A stretch of 64,000 nt of DNA, taken from positions 1 to 64,000 of the forward strand of contig NZ_BPQS01000021.1 of assembly GCF_022179385.1 (NCBI RefSeq). The letters run 5' to 3'. How positions within the stretch are numbered: the stretch's first letter is position 1; every line of letters begins with the position of its first letter. This document shows, in pieces, positions 25,994-35,916 of the stretch. A model generated the notes under the pieces. The model worked only from the letters and a program-made list of their open reading frames with translations. It was not told the origin of the DNA and made no database searches. This stretch comes from Methylobacterium longum. Lineage in GTDB: Bacteria > Pseudomonadota > Alphaproteobacteria > Rhizobiales > Beijerinckiaceae. The translations under genes and the position numbers were made by a program.

Positions 25994-26320
25994 TCAGCAC
26001 CCGTGGCAGATCGAGCCCATCGTGTTGCGCATCTTGCTGTCCCAAGCCTTCGAGCGGGCCTCGGCGGCCTTCTGGGCCTTGATCATCTCGGCCTCGTTGA
26101 CGGTGTGGGGGGGGAGCGCCGCGCCGGTGCCGGGCGGCTTGGTCTGACCGGTGGCGGTGATGCGCCGGCCGCCGGCCGGAGGGGCGGACGGAGAGGCCGT
26201 CGGAGACGTGGCCGTGGACGGGGATGCGCCGACGCCCGGATTCGGGGCCGGGCTCTGGGCCAGGGCCGGCGCCGCCCCGAGCAGAAGGCCCAGAATCAGC
26301 GCGTGACGAAGAACTGCCAT
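25994..26320 (-). CDS. Small secreted protein with Pro/Ser/Thr-rich linker and C-terminal CHGC
   Basis: 108 aa from the ATG at 26320. Residues 1-21 are a clean signal peptide (LILGLLLGAAPALA, cleavage before QSPAP). A ~35-residue Pro/Ser/Thr/Ala linker follows, then a conserved-looking C-terminal part (EAEMIKAQKAAEARSKAWDSKM) ending in the unusual SICHGC. The product is probably periplasmic. The two terminal cysteines could form a disulfide or bind metal. Family not recognised. It converges with rpsD. Confidence 0.7.
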   Translation of the reverse strand: MAVLRHALILGLLLGAAPALAQSPAPNPGVGASPSTATSPTASPSAPPAGGRRITATGQTKPPGTGAALPPHTVNEAEMIKAQKAAEARSKAWDSKMRNTMGSICHGC

Positions 26321-26445
26321 GGACCTGATCTCCCCGGCGAGGACCCATTGCCTGCCCCGCCCCATCCGGGCCCGACCCTAGCCGATCGCGGTCCTGAAAT
26401 CATGCGGTGCGTGTGCGGGACCGCCGCGGCCTCGGCGCCCCCCCG

Positions 26446-26790
26446 GTGAGCGGCCCGCCCCCGAACCGCCGCGAGGCCGTCGCCGATGCGCTGGCCCGCC
26501 TCGCCCCGCGCCTGCCGGCCTTCGAGGCCGACGCCGCCCTCGACCGGGCGCTGGCGAGCCCGGGCCTGCGCCGGGCCGCACCCGAGACCGCGGCGCGCCT
26601 CGCCCTCGTGGCCTACGCGCGCCACGTCTTCACCGATTACGACGACCTGCTGGCCGACGGGTACGACCGGGACAGCGCCCGCCACTTCGTCCTCGACGAT
26701 CTTAACGCCGCCCTCGCCGCCTGGGGCGCCGCGCCGATCCCCGAGGAGGCCGCCGTCGAGGCCGACGAGCCGGAGGACGATCCGCGCTGA
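26446..26790 (+). CDS. DUF2293-type small protein
   Basis: 114 aa from the GTG at 26446; a GTG at 26407 in the same frame is an alternative start. The conserved core is ALARLAPRLPAFEADAALDRAL and ARHVFTDYDDLLADGYDRD, then SARHFVLDDLNAALAAWG. This matches what I recall of the DUF2293 family of alphaproteobacteria, which has no known function. The C-terminus is acidic. It has no membrane or signal segment. It is followed 83 bases later by the molybdopterin-binding gene on the same strand. Confidence 0.65.
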   Translation: MSGPPPNRREAVADALARLAPRLPAFEADAALDRALASPGLRRAAPETAARLALVAYARHVFTDYDDLLADGYDRDSARHFVLDDLNAALAAWGAAPIPEEAAVEADEPEDDPR

Positions 26791-26873
26791 GGTGGTCGCG
26801 CTGGGCGCCGCCATGCTGTAGGAGACCCGCCCGAGGTCGCCCGGTGCGGCCCAGGGAAGCTTGGCGGATCATC

Positions 26874-27083
26874 ATGAAGATCAGCGCGCGCAACGTCCTC
26901 AAGGGAACCGTCGTCTCGGTGGACAAGGGGGCCACGACGTCCCACGTCAAGATCGAGGTCAGCCCCGGCCAGGTGGTCACCGCCTCGATCACCAACGAGG
27001 CGGTCGAAGCCCTCAAGCTCGTCGCGGGCGGCCCCGCCTACGCGGTGATCAAGGCCTCCGACGTGATGGTCGCGGTCGACTGA
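26874..27083 (+). CDS. Mop-type molybdate/tungstate-binding protein (TOBE domain)
   Basis: 69 aa, exactly one TOBE/Mop domain: SARNVLKGTVVSVDKGATTS, VKIEVSPGQVVTASITNEA, and YAVIKASDVMVAVD. Such molbindins assemble into oligomers that bind and store molybdate in the cytoplasm. The ATG at 26874 gives the family N-terminus. A molybdenum hydroxylase is encoded 8.5 kb downstream in this window, which gives molybdenum a local use, but the two are not in one operon. Confidence 0.9.
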   Translation: MKISARNVLKGTVVSVDKGATTSHVKIEVSPGQVVTASITNEAVEALKLVAGGPAYAVIKASDVMVAVD

Positions 27084-27415
27084 GGCGGCGGGGTTCACGG
27101 GCCGGCTGCCCGGGGCGGGCGGGGACATCCCATCCGGTCCCCTCATCCCGCGGCGCGACGGAGCCGCCGCGAAGGCGCCCTCCGGCCGCGCGATCGTGGC
27201 GCGCTCCAAGGGCGTTCCAAAGGCGCTCCCCCGCGCGCTCCCCGCGCGCTCCGGAGGCCTCCTCCGAGGCCGCGCTCCGGCCCTCAGGGGGCGACCGGGA
27301 TAGGGCCCCGACGCCGCGCGCCGGCTCCTCGACGCCTCCTCGACGCCGCCTCCTCTCTGCCTTCGCGCCGCGACCGTCGGCGGATAGAATGTGGTCCCGA
27401 CAAGGAGTTCCGCCC
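27084..27415. other. Spacer before tsaD, no gene seen
   Basis: 332 bp of extremely GC-rich sequence with short CGCGCGCTCC-type repeats and no plausible frame. It should contain the tsaD promoter, but no clear consensus stands out. Confidence 0.5.
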
Positions 27416-28480
27416 GTGCAGAAGACCGTCCTCGGCATCGAGACCACCTGCGACGAGACCGCGGCCGCCGTGGTGTCGGTCGACGCGGACGGGATCGGTC
27501 AGATCCGCTCCAACGAGGTGCTGAGCCAGATCGCCGAGCACGCCGCGTACGGCGGCGTCGTGCCGGAGATCGCCGCCCGCGCCCACGTGGAGGTGCTCGA
27601 CCGGCTGATCGCCCGCGCCCTCGAACGGGCCGGAACCGGGTTCCGCGACCTCGACGGCATCGCGGTGGCGGCCGGACCGGGGCTGATCGGCGGCGTGCTG
27701 GTGGGTCTCGTCACCGCCAAGACCCTGGCGCTCGTGACCCGCAAGCCCCTGCTCGCCGTCAACCACCTGGAGGCGCACGCCCTCACGGCGCGGCTCACCG
27801 ACGGCATCGCCTTCCCCTACCTCTTGCTGCTGGTCTCGGGCGGCCACACCCAGCTCGTCGCCGTGCGCGGCGTCGGCGACTACGTGCGCCTCGGCTCTAC
27901 CATCGACGACGCCATCGGCGAGGCCTTCGACAAGGCCGCCAAGCTCCTCGGCCTCGGCTATCCGGGCGGCCCCGAGGTCGAGCGCATGGCCGAGGCCGGC
28001 GACCCCGAGCGCTTCGCCCTGCCCCGGCCGATGCTCGGCCGCCGCGAGGCCGACTTCTCCCTCTCGGGCCTCAAGACCGCCCTGCGGATCGAGGCCGAGA
28101 AGATCGCACCGCTGGCCGAGCGCGACGTCGCCGACCTCTGCGCGAGCTTCCAGGCTGCCGTGGTCGACGTGGTGGTGGACCGCACCCGAGTCGCCCTGCG
28201 GGCCTTCTCGGACGCGGCCGGGCGGCCGACCGCCCTGGTGGCGGCGGGGGGCGTGGCCGCCAACGGTGCCGTCCGGCGGGCGCTGGCCGCGCTGGCCGGC
28301 GAGGCGGGCCTGAGCTTCGTGGCGCCGCCCCTGCCGCTCTGCGGCGACAACGGCGCGATGATCGCCTGGGCCGGGCTGGAGCGCCTGCGCCTCGGGCTGG
28401 TGGACGATCTCACCGCGCCCGCCCGGCCCCGCTGGCCGCTGGCGGCCGCCCCGGACCGCGCGGCGGTGCCGGCCGGATGA
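27416..28480 (+). CDS. tsaD: tRNA threonylcarbamoyladenosine transferase subunit TsaD
   Basis: 354 aa from the GTG at 27416, preceded by AAGGAG at 8 bases. The N-terminus VLGIETTCDETAAAVV is the family start. HLEAHAL is the metal-binding HxxxH, SGGHTQL the ATPase loop, and AAGGVAANGAVRRAL the C-terminal nucleotide loop. TsaD transfers the threonylcarbamoyl group to A37 of ANN-decoding tRNAs together with TsaB and TsaE. Its stop overlaps the next start (ATGA), so the three-gene operon tsaD-GNAT-gpsA is translationally coupled. Confidence 0.97.
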   Translation: MQKTVLGIETTCDETAAAVVSVDADGIGQIRSNEVLSQIAEHAAYGGVVPEIAARAHVEVLDRLIARALERAGTGFRDLDGIAVAAGPGLIGGVLVGLVTAKTLALVTRKPLLAVNHLEAHALTARLTDGIAFPYLLLLVSGGHTQLVAVRGVGDYVRLGSTIDDAIGEAFDKAAKLLGLGYPGGPEVERMAEAGDPERFALPRPMLGRREADFSLSGLKTALRIEAEKIAPLAERDVADLCASFQAAVVDVVVDRTRVALRAFSDAAGRPTALVAAGGVAANGAVRRALAALAGEAGLSFVAPPLPLCGDNGAMIAWAGLERLRLGLVDDLTAPARPRWPLAAAPDRAAVPAG

Positions 28481-29331
28481 GCGCGGCGGCGCGGCGCGCG
28501 CACTGGCGCGACTTGGTGGAGCGGCGCCTGCCCGAGGCCGCCCGGCCGGACTGGCCGGTGCGGCTCGATCACTGCTTCGGCCGCATCCTCCTGGACCACG
28601 CCTGCGGCGGTCCCTGGCGCGACCAGGTGCGCCCGCCCGCCCACGCCACCCTGCCCCTCGATCAGCTCGAGACGGCGATCGCGCTCGGCGAGGCGGTGCT
28701 GGCCGGCCACGCGGATCTCGCGCTCCTGAACCGGCGGTCGCTCGCGTGGCGCGGCAAGATCCCGCCCGCCCCGGTGCCCGCCATCCGAGACGGGGGCCTG
28801 ATCCTGAGCCGCTGGCGGCCGGAGGACGCGGCGCCGTTCGCGGCGCTCAACGCCGACCCGGCGGTGATGGCCCATTTCGCGCGCCCCCGGACCGGGGCCG
28901 AGAGCGCCGCCGAGGCCGGTCTCCTCGACCGGCGCTTCGTGGCGGACGGGTTCGGCCCCTGGGCGCTGGAGCATGACGGCCGGTTCGTCGGCTTCGCGGG
29001 CGCGATGCGGATCCTGCGGCCCCTGCCCTTCCCGGGCGGCGACCGGCCGGGCAGTACGGTCGAGCTGGCTTGGCGCCTGGCGCGGGAGGCCTGGGGGCGG
29101 GGCCTCGCCACCCGTGCCGCGCGGCTGGCCCTGGCCGATCTCGCCGGGCGCTGCGGCATCCGCGCCGTCGTGGCTTTCACGGCGGTCGGCAACGTCCGGT
29201 CGCGGGCCGTGATGGAGCGCCTCGGCATGGCGCCGTCCGGGACGTTTCCGCATCCGGCCGTGCCGGAGGGGCCGCTGCGCGAACACGTGCTCTACCGGCT
29301 CGACGGCGCGGACAGGGAGGAAGCGGCATGA
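28477..29331 (+). CDS. GNAT acetyltransferase with an uncharacterised N-terminal domain
   Basis: 284 aa. Residues ~1-100 form an unfamiliar domain (HWRDLVERRLPEAARPDW, RLDHCFGRILLDHACGG). Residues ~105-275 are a RimJ-type GNAT domain: LILSRWRPEDAAPFAALNAD, WRLAREAWGRGLATRAARLAL (acetyl-CoA loop), and TAVGNVRSRAVMERLGM. The likely activity is N-acetylation of a protein or small molecule. The ATG overlaps the tsaD stop and its own stop overlaps the gpsA start, so it is firmly part of this operon. RimJ-like proteins often modify ribosomal or translation factors, which would fit the tRNA-modification partner, but that is inference. Confidence 0.88.
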   Translation: MSAAARRAHWRDLVERRLPEAARPDWPVRLDHCFGRILLDHACGGPWRDQVRPPAHATLPLDQLETAIALGEAVLAGHADLALLNRRSLAWRGKIPPAPVPAIRDGGLILSRWRPEDAAPFAALNADPAVMAHFARPRTGAESAAEAGLLDRRFVADGFGPWALEHDGRFVGFAGAMRILRPLPFPGGDRPGSTVELAWRLAREAWGRGLATRAARLALADLAGRCGIRAVVAFTAVGNVRSRAVMERLGMAPSGTFPHPAVPEGPLREHVLYRLDGADREEAA

Positions 29332-30326
29332 GCGCTGAGACCGCGATCAACGTCGTCGGCGGCGGGGCCTGGGGGACGGCGCTGGCCAACGCCGCCGCCG
29401 GGGCCGGCCACCCCGTGACCCTCTGGCTGCGCGACGCGACGGCTGCGGCCGCCCTCCAGGCGGACCGCGAGAACCCGCGCTACCTGCCGGGCGTCCCGCT
29501 GCATCCGGGCATCGCGGCGACCGCCGATCCGCACAGGCTCGCCGACGCCCGGGCGACCCTGCTGGTCGTGCCCGCCCAGACCGTGCGCGGCGTGCTGGAG
29601 ACTCTGCGCGACCCCCTGGCCACGGCCGGTCCGGTGATCCTCTGCGCCAAGGGGATCGAGCGCGGCAGCGACAGCTTCATGAGCGCGGTCGCCGCGGAGA
29701 CCCTGCCGCCGGGAACGCCCGTCGCCGTCCTGTCGGGTCCGAGCTTCGCGGCCGACGTCGCCCGGGGCCTGCCCACCGCGGTGACCCTGGCGGCTTCCGA
29801 TCCCGGCCTCGCCGCGGCCCTGAGCGGCCTGCTGTCCGGTCCGAGCTTCCGGCTCTATCACACCGACGACGTGCGCGGCGTCGAGATCGGCGGCGCCGGC
29901 AAGAACGTGCTGGCCATCGCGTGCGGCATCGTGGCCGGGCGGGGCCTCGGCGAGAGCGCCCGGGCGGCGCTGATCGCCCGGGCCTTCGCGGAGCTGATGC
30001 GCTTCGCCCGCACCTTCGGGGGCCGGGCCGAGACGCTGATGGGGCTCTCGGGCCTCGGCGACCTCGTGCTGACCGCCTCCTCGCCGCAATCGCGCAACTT
30101 CGCCTTCGGCCAGCGGCTCGGCGCCGGGGCGAGCCCGGACGAGGCCGCCGGCGGCAAGCTCGCCGAGGGCGCGTTCACCGCGGCGGCGCTGGCGGGCCTC
30201 GCCGCCGCGAAGGGGGTCGAGATGCCGGTGGCGCAGGCCGTCGCGGCGATCGTGGCGGGCGCGGCCGGGGTCGACGACGTGGTCGCGGGGCTGCTGGCCC
30301 GGCCGCTGCGCGGCGAGACCGATTAG
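29328..30326 (+). CDS. gpsA: Glycerol-3-phosphate dehydrogenase [NAD(P)+]
   Basis: 332 aa. It makes sn-glycerol-3-phosphate from dihydroxyacetone phosphate for phospholipid synthesis. VVGGGAWGTALANAAA is the Rossmann loop, CAKGIE and VLSGPSFAADVARGLPTA are family signatures, GGAGKNVLAIACG holds the catalytic Lys, and SRNFAFG lies in the substrate pocket. The ATG overlaps the preceding stop (ATGA). The operon ends here: the next gene is on the other strand, 22 bases away. Confidence 0.97.
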   Translation: MSAETAINVVGGGAWGTALANAAAGAGHPVTLWLRDATAAAALQADRENPRYLPGVPLHPGIAATADPHRLADARATLLVVPAQTVRGVLETLRDPLATAGPVILCAKGIERGSDSFMSAVAAETLPPGTPVAVLSGPSFAADVARGLPTAVTLAASDPGLAAALSGLLSGPSFRLYHTDDVRGVEIGGAGKNVLAIACGIVAGRGLGESARAALIARAFAELMRFARTFGGRAETLMGLSGLGDLVLTASSPQSRNFAFGQRLGAGASPDEAAGGKLAEGAFTAAALAGLAAAKGVEMPVAQAVAAIVAGAAGVDDVVAGLLARPLRGETD

Positions 30327-30348
30327 GCGTCTGGCGGGCCCCGGTCGC

Positions 30349-32772
30349 TCACGCCACCGCGGCCGTCCGACCCGGCTGGGCGCCCTGGAGCTGGGCGCCC
30401 TGGACCTGGGCGCCCTGGACCTGGGCGCCGTGGGTATGGGCGGTGAAGCGCTCGATCGGGGCGGGGCGACCCAGCAGGTATCCCTGGGCGGAGGTGCAGT
30501 TCTCCTGGGCCAGGAAGGACAGCTCGTCGGCCGTCTCGACACCCTCGGCCACCACGGAGAGCCCGAGGCCGCGGCCCAGGCCCAGCACCGAGCGCACGAT
30601 CGCGGCTCCCTGGGGGTTGGTGTGGACCGCCTTGATGAACGAGCCGTCGATCTTGATCCGGTCGAACGGGAAGGAGCGCAGGTTCGAGAGCGAGGAATAG
30701 CCGGTTCCGAAATCGTCCATGGCGATCTGGACGCCCAGGGCCTTGAGCTGGCGCAGGGTGAGCAGCGCCCGGCCCGGATCCCGGATCAGCGCGGTCTCGG
30801 TGATCTCGATCTCCAGGCGGTCGGCCTTCAGGCCGGTCTCGAACAGGGTGCCGTGGACGAACTGCACGAAGTGCGGGTTGTGGAGCTGCACCGCCGAGAC
30901 GTTGACGGCGATCGCCAGGGGCTGGGTCCAGCCGGCGGCCGTGCGGCAGGCCTCCCGCAGCACCCAGGCGCCGATCTCCAGGATGGCCCCGGTTTCCTCG
31001 GCGATCGGCACGAACACGGCCGGCGAGATCGTGCCGCGCTCCGGATGGACCCAGCGCAGCAGCGCCTCGAATCCCGTCACCGCGCCGGTCCCGATCTGGG
31101 TCTGCGGCTGGTAGACGAGATGGAGCTCGCTCCTGGCCACCGCGTGGCGCAGGTCGTGCTCCAGCATCCGCCGGTCGCGGATCTGCGCGCCCATGCTGGC
31201 GTCGTAGCGGCGGCAGGTGCCGCGCCCCTCGTTCTTGGCCCGGTACAGGGCGGCGTCTGCGTAGCTCAGGAGGGCGCGCTGGTCCGGGGCGTCGTCGGGA
31301 TAAACCGCGATGCCGATGCTGGTGGCGATCACCGGGCCGGAGGCCGCCGGCACCGCCGCCAGGGTCGTCAGGATCCGCTCGGCCAGCCGCTCGGCGGTCC
31401 CGTCCGCGGATCCCGGACCCTGCGGCGTCAGGATGGCGAACTCGTCGCCGCCGAGCCGCGCCATCAGCTGGTTGCCGTCGAGCAGGCCGCCGACCCGCAG
31501 GGCGAGGTCGCGCAGCATCGCGTCGCCGGCCGCGTGGCCGAACAGGTCGTTGACCTCCTTGAACCGGTCGAGGTCGAGGCACAGCACGGCGAGCCGGGTG
31601 CCCTGGCCGTCAGCGGCGCGCATCGCCCGCTCCAGGCGGGCGTGGAAGCTCGTGCGGTTGGCCAGCCCCGTGAGCGCGTCGTGGTGGGCGAGGTAGTGGA
31701 TCTCGCTCTCGGCCCGGCGCCGGGCGCGCAGGTCGCGCACCGCCACGGCGTGGTGCGGCTGGCGGCCGTACTCGGCCACCGGGCGCATGATCACCTCCAC
31801 CGGGATGGTGGTGCCGCCCACCTGGACGAGCTCGGCCTCCAGGGGCTGGTCGGGCGTTCCCGACCCGGCCACGAGGCCCGGGAGGTACGCGGCGAGGCCC
31901 GTTCCCGCCAAGCTGGCCGCCTCGGCGCCGGCCAGCCGGGCGAAGGCCTCGTTGGCGCTGACGATCTGTCCGGCGCGGCACACCACCAGCCCCTCCACGG
32001 CCGCGTTGGCGAGGCTGAGCAGGCGCTCGCGCTCGAACGCGGCGCGCCGGCGCTCGCGCAGGTCGATCAGGAGGGCGGCCCCGGCCATGAGCAGGATCAG
32101 GCAGCTCGCCACGGCCACGGCGGCGGCGAGCCAATCGGTCCGGATCGCGCTCTCCGGGATCGTGACGGCCGGATCGGGCAGGAGGGTCACCGCGCCCATG
32201 CCGGTGAAGTGATGGCCGCAGATCGCCAGGATCAGCAGGGCGGCGCCGAGGCAGCGGCCCCGGACCCCGTCGGAGGACAGCCCGACCACCAGGGCGGCGG
32301 CCCCGAGCGCGGCCCCGAGGCCCACCGAGACGACGACCAGCGCGGGGTTCCAGAGGAGGTGGCCCGGCACTTGGTAGGCGGCCATGCCGGTGTAGTGCAT
32401 CGCGGCGATGCCGCCGCCCGCGACCGCGCCCCCGATCGCCGCCCGGACCCGGCCGCCGGTCGTGGCGAGGGCGAAGCCGAGTCCGGTGATCGCGACGGCG
32501 TCCGCGTAGGACAGAAGGGTCAGGCCGAGGCCGTAGCCGGAGGGCAGTCCCGGCTCGAAGGCGAGCATCGCCAGGAAGTGCGTCGCCCAGATGCCGGATC
32601 CGCCCGCAGCCGCCGCGACCGCCAGCCACGTGAAGCGGCTGCGGCCGCCGGCCCGGACGGCATGGGTCAGAAGCTCCATCGCGGTGGCGCTCGCCAGCGC
32701 GCAGACGAGCCCCGCCAGCGCTACCAGCCAGACGTTGTGATCGCCGACGAAGCAACCGATGACGGTCAACAT
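30349..32772 (-). CDS. MHYT-PAS-GGDEF-EAL cyclic-di-GMP signalling protein
   Basis: 807 aa. Residues ~1-220 form a seven-span MHYT sensor with three metal-like motifs (ATHF, AMHYTGM, HHFTGM), thought in this family to bind copper and sense gas. PAS is at ~245-360, GGDEF at ~365-535 with an intact LGGDEF, EAL at ~545-790 with EALLRW, DDFGTGYSS and AEGVET. Both catalytic motifs look intact, so it may make and degrade c-di-GMP. The C-terminus ends in GAQVQ pentapeptides encoded by a 15-bp repeat. The region upstream of the start (32773-33003) is AT-rich and shared with the divergent EVE gene. Confidence 0.95.
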   Translation of the reverse strand: MLTVIGCFVGDHNVWLVALAGLVCALASATAMELLTHAVRAGGRSRFTWLAVAAAAGGSGIWATHFLAMLAFEPGLPSGYGLGLTLLSYADAVAITGLGFALATTGGRVRAAIGGAVAGGGIAAMHYTGMAAYQVPGHLLWNPALVVVSVGLGAALGAAALVVGLSSDGVRGRCLGAALLILAICGHHFTGMGAVTLLPDPAVTIPESAIRTDWLAAAVAVASCLILLMAGAALLIDLRERRRAAFERERLLSLANAAVEGLVVCRAGQIVSANEAFARLAGAEAASLAGTGLAAYLPGLVAGSGTPDQPLEAELVQVGGTTIPVEVIMRPVAEYGRQPHHAVAVRDLRARRRAESEIHYLAHHDALTGLANRTSFHARLERAMRAADGQGTRLAVLCLDLDRFKEVNDLFGHAAGDAMLRDLALRVGGLLDGNQLMARLGGDEFAILTPQGPGSADGTAERLAERILTTLAAVPAASGPVIATSIGIAVYPDDAPDQRALLSYADAALYRAKNEGRGTCRRYDASMGAQIRDRRMLEHDLRHAVARSELHLVYQPQTQIGTGAVTGFEALLRWVHPERGTISPAVFVPIAEETGAILEIGAWVLREACRTAAGWTQPLAIAVNVSAVQLHNPHFVQFVHGTLFETGLKADRLEIEITETALIRDPGRALLTLRQLKALGVQIAMDDFGTGYSSLSNLRSFPFDRIKIDGSFIKAVHTNPQGAAIVRSVLGLGRGLGLSVVAEGVETADELSFLAQENCTSAQGYLLGRPAPIERFTAHTHGAQVQGAQVQGAQLQGAQPGRTAAVA
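30376..30435. repeat. Four 15-bp tandem repeats at the 3' end of the GGDEF-EAL gene
   Basis: The unit is CTGGGCGCCCTGGAC, with two identical copies and two one-sided variants. On the minus strand it encodes GAQVQ/GAQLQ near the protein's C-terminus, after the EAL domain. Confidence 0.9.
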
Positions 32773-33003
32773 GTGGACAATGAGCTTCCGCTAGGAGACG
32801 TATGAGGGTCTATGTTCTGTGATAGAATTTAATATCCAAACAACGACTGGGCTTGATCTTGCTTAATAGGGTTCGGCCGCCCCGCGTGCCGGTGCCGATG
32901 CCGGGGCTTGGTCCGGGGCCGTCTCCGCGGCCTGTCCCTCGGGGGCGAAGCTGCGCTATGGCGGGCGCGCCGCCGGGTCCGGGCGGCCCCGGGGGTCTCA
33001 GCG

Positions 33004-33417
33004 ATGGCGTACTGGCTGTTCAAATCGGAGCCCGCGACCTGGTCGTGGGATCAGCAGGTTGCGGCCGGCGAGGCCGGGACGTTCTGGAACGGCGTGCGCA
33101 ACCACCTCGCCAAGAAGCAGCTCATGGCCATGACGGTGGGCGAGCGGGGCTTCTTCTACCACTCGAACGAGGGCAAGGCGGTGGTCGGCATCGTGGCGGT
33201 GATCCGGCCCTACTACCCCGATCACACCGACGAGACCGGCCGCTTCGGCATGGTCGACGTGCGGGCCGTGCAGGCGCTGCCGCGGCCGGTGACGCTCGAC
33301 GCGATCAAGGCCGATCCGGCGCTCGCCGACATGGTGCTGGTGAACAATTCCCGCCTGTCCGTTCAGCCCGTAACCGAGGCCGAGTGGGCCCGGGTGTGCG
33401 CCCTGGGCGGGCTGTAA
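33004..33417 (+). CDS. EVE-domain protein
   Basis: 137 aa, one complete EVE domain: MAYWLFKSEPATWSWDQQ at the start, GVRNHLAKKQLMAM, GERGFFYHSNEGKAVVGI and FGMVDVRAV. EVE belongs to the PUA-like fold and binds modified bases in DNA or RNA; bacterial ones are often single-domain housekeeping proteins. In many Rhizobiales this gene follows gpsA directly. Here a GGDEF-EAL gene on the opposite strand lies between them. The start is the family start, with a weak ribosome site. Confidence 0.93.
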   Translation: MAYWLFKSEPATWSWDQQVAAGEAGTFWNGVRNHLAKKQLMAMTVGERGFFYHSNEGKAVVGIVAVIRPYYPDHTDETGRFGMVDVRAVQALPRPVTLDAIKADPALADMVLVNNSRLSVQPVTEAEWARVCALGGL

Positions 33418-33418
33418 C

Positions 33419-33443
33419 GCGGGCGCCGCGTTCGCGCGCCCGC
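33419..33443 (+). terminator. GC-rich hairpin after the EVE gene
   Basis: GCGGGCGC and GCGCCCGC form an 8-bp stem with a 9-base loop directly after the stop codon. It has no U-tract, so termination strength is uncertain. Confidence 0.4.
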
Positions 33444-33585
33444 CCCCTCCGCAGGGGCCGGCGGAGGTACACCCTACCCGATGCGCCCGCGCTGACCGCG
33501 GCGCCCGACGCGTGAGCGTCCCGGCTCGCCGCGGGGAGGGCGGGCGCGTGCCGGTGGCGCACCGCGCTTCCCCGGGGATCCGCCG

Positions 33586-35118
<1,533 letters not shown>

Positions 35119-35399
35119 CGCGTCTTGAAACTCGGAAGGGGTGTGGGCTCGGAATCGCTCCGTGAGGATGCGGCGGATGTGTTAAGAAGCGGCTGCCGGT
35201 ATCCGTTGGATCTTAAGCAATCTGGCTGTTGCGAGGCTGTCTCAAGGGTGCCGCGTCGCTCGGGCCGGCGTGCGGTCCCGCACATCGCGCGGGCCGGGGT
35301 GAACGCTACGGTTGCACCGCCGACCGCGATGCCCGATCGAGGCCGCGGACCGTGAACCGGGACGCCCGGGCGCACGCGTCGTGTAAGGGGTCGCCGACC

Positions 35400-35855
35400 A
35401 TGCCGAATCTCACCGTCAACGGCGTCACGCACGCGATCGACGCCGACCCCGACATGCCGCTGCTCTGGGTGCTGCGGGACCGGCTCGACGCCACCGGCAC
35501 CAAGTACGGCTGCGGCATCGCGCAGTGCGGCGCCTGCACGGTCCACCTCGACGGCCAGCCGGTCCGCGCCTGCCAGACGAAGGTCGGCGATGTCGGCGCC
35601 GCGCAGGTGACCACCATCGAGGGCGTATCGGGCCGGGTGGCGGAGGCCGTGCAGGCCGCGTGGCGCAAGCTCGACGTCGTCCAGTGCGGCTACTGCCAGT
35701 CCGGCCAGATCATGTCGGCGATCGGCCTGCTCTCGGGCAACGCCACGCCGAGCGACGCCGACATCGACGGCGCCATGGACGGCAACATCTGCCGCTGCGG
35801 CACCTACCAGCGCATCCGCGCGGCGATTCACGAAGCCGCGCGCAGCCTCGCCTGA
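35400..35855 (+). CDS. [2Fe-2S] subunit of a molybdenum hydroxylase (isoquinoline 1-oxidoreductase type)
   Basis: 151 aa. The N-terminal plant-type ferredoxin cluster site is YGCGIAQCGACTVHLDGQ; the C-terminal second cluster has CGYCQSGQIM and CRCGTYQRI. It carries electrons from the Mo site of the large subunit encoded next. No FAD subunit is present, which matches the IorAB type that passes electrons to a membrane acceptor rather than NAD. The start at 35400 gives the family N-terminus; the upstream open frame is ignored. The substrate (N-heterocycle or aldehyde) cannot be read from the sequence. Confidence 0.93.
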   Translation: MPNLTVNGVTHAIDADPDMPLLWVLRDRLDATGTKYGCGIAQCGACTVHLDGQPVRACQTKVGDVGAAQVTTIEGVSGRVAEAVQAAWRKLDVVQCGYCQSGQIMSAIGLLSGNATPSDADIDGAMDGNICRCGTYQRIRAAIHEAARSLA

Positions 35856-35916
35856 TCCGTCCCGGCGCCCACTTTCCCCCGCCCTGCCCCGCGGTCCCGA
35901 CCGGAGCCTCGCCGCC

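Noticed and set aside
26407..26445. Upstream GTG start for the DUF2293-type gene
   Set aside because: It adds Arg-rich residues unlike the family and has no better ribosome site, so the GTG at 26446 was preferred.
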